Positions 63,855 through 64,000 of a stretch of DNA of 64,000 bases are shown here, piece by piece. This stretch comes from Kitasatospora aureofaciens. GTDB taxonomy: Bacteria; Actinomycetota; Actinomycetes; Streptomycetales; Streptomycetaceae. Each line of letters begins with the position of its first letter. Position 1 is the first letter of the stretch. Location of the stretch: contig JODU01000016.1 in the NCBI GenBank assembly GCA_000720845.1, forward strand, positions 119,065 through 183,064, given 5' to 3'. The notes under the pieces are model-generated. The model did no database searches. It was given only the letters and a program-made list of their open reading frames with translations, and was not told the DNA's origin. Position numbers and translations under genes: made by a program.

Positions 63855-64000
63855 GACGGGACGGGGGCCCGGCAAGGGCCGGGGTCACCGGCGGGCGTCG
63901 AGCCCCCGTTATCTTCTTCGCGGTCCTGCAAGAGGGCCGCTGGCCTCCGGGCCCGGCATGACTGTTCCCCCCTGTCGAACGGATGACCTGGGGGGTGGTG

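Noticed and set aside
63855..64000. End of the window as a gene start or tRNA
   Set aside because: C and G runs around 63964-63996 could pair, but there is no clear start, ribosome site or tRNA fold before the window ends.

Overview
The window looks like chromosomal DNA of a Streptomyces (or a very close relative). The base composition is very GC-rich with strong G/C third-codon bias, GTG and TTG starts are common, several genes look leaderless, and the families present are typical of the genus: a CatR/CatA peroxide pair, a PF04672-type SAM methyltransferase, GPP34, an ECF41-type sigma factor, and a single TTA (bldA-type) codon. Everything here is by-eye reading of translated frames and motifs; no database search was run.

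Layout. 0.1-5.5 kb: an alpha/beta hydrolase, a one-piece ABC exporter, a divergent TetR/nitroreductase pair with two matching operators, and an unrecognised membrane protein coupled to an NmrA-like SDR. 6.4-8.9 kb: divergent catR-catA plus an ankyrin-repeat gene behind a strong hairpin. 9.0-10.1 kb: a MerR-methyltransferase fusion with a MerR-type 19-bp-spacer promoter.

10.6-38.2 kb: the centrepiece, about 28 kb of 20 tightly packed, co-directional genes, most overlapping by ATGA/GTGA/TTGA, for a Wzx/Wzy-type extracellular polysaccharide. A polyprenyl-phosphate sugar transferase starts the repeat unit. A GDP-mannose/UDP-glucose dehydrogenase makes a uronic acid. Glycosyltransferases extend it. 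Two Wzz-like proteins carry cytoplasmic domains that resemble dead BY-kinases. An AsnB-like amidotransferase, a bi-domain oxidoreductase, a heparinase II/III-like protein and a beta-helix lipoprotein suggest amidation and editing of a uronate polymer. A second half encodes an unusual nucleotide sugar (nucleotidyltransferase, SDR, C-methyltransferase, 3,5-epimerase, class III aminotransferase, PIG-L deacetylase, DUF4910 protein), plus flippase and pyruvyltransferase. The pyruvyltransferase carries the only in-frame TTA codon I found, which ties the product to bldA/development.

38.3-50.4 kb: mixed housekeeping and regulatory genes (PAP2 phosphatase, methyltransferases, a HEAT protein plus MerR-HEAT fusion with a palindromic promoter, NAD kinase, a toxin-antitoxin pair with a degenerate Fic/Doc motif, GPP34, ECF41 sigma factor, DUF998, DUF1838, GNAT, quinone-oxidoreductase-like). 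50.5-58.7 kb: homoserine dehydrogenase, a decayed MMPL/LuxR scar, and a minus-strand sugar-uptake operon (YesL-like, two ABC permeases, solute-binding lipoprotein, cupin, DUF6807, Gfo/Idh/MocA) facing a LacI regulator whose candidate operator recurs inside its own coding sequence. 60-64 kb: a small leaderless ORF, a decayed MarR gene, an alpha/beta hydrolase with overlapping TetR gene, and an aldo/keto reductase divergent from a TetR gene with paired operators.
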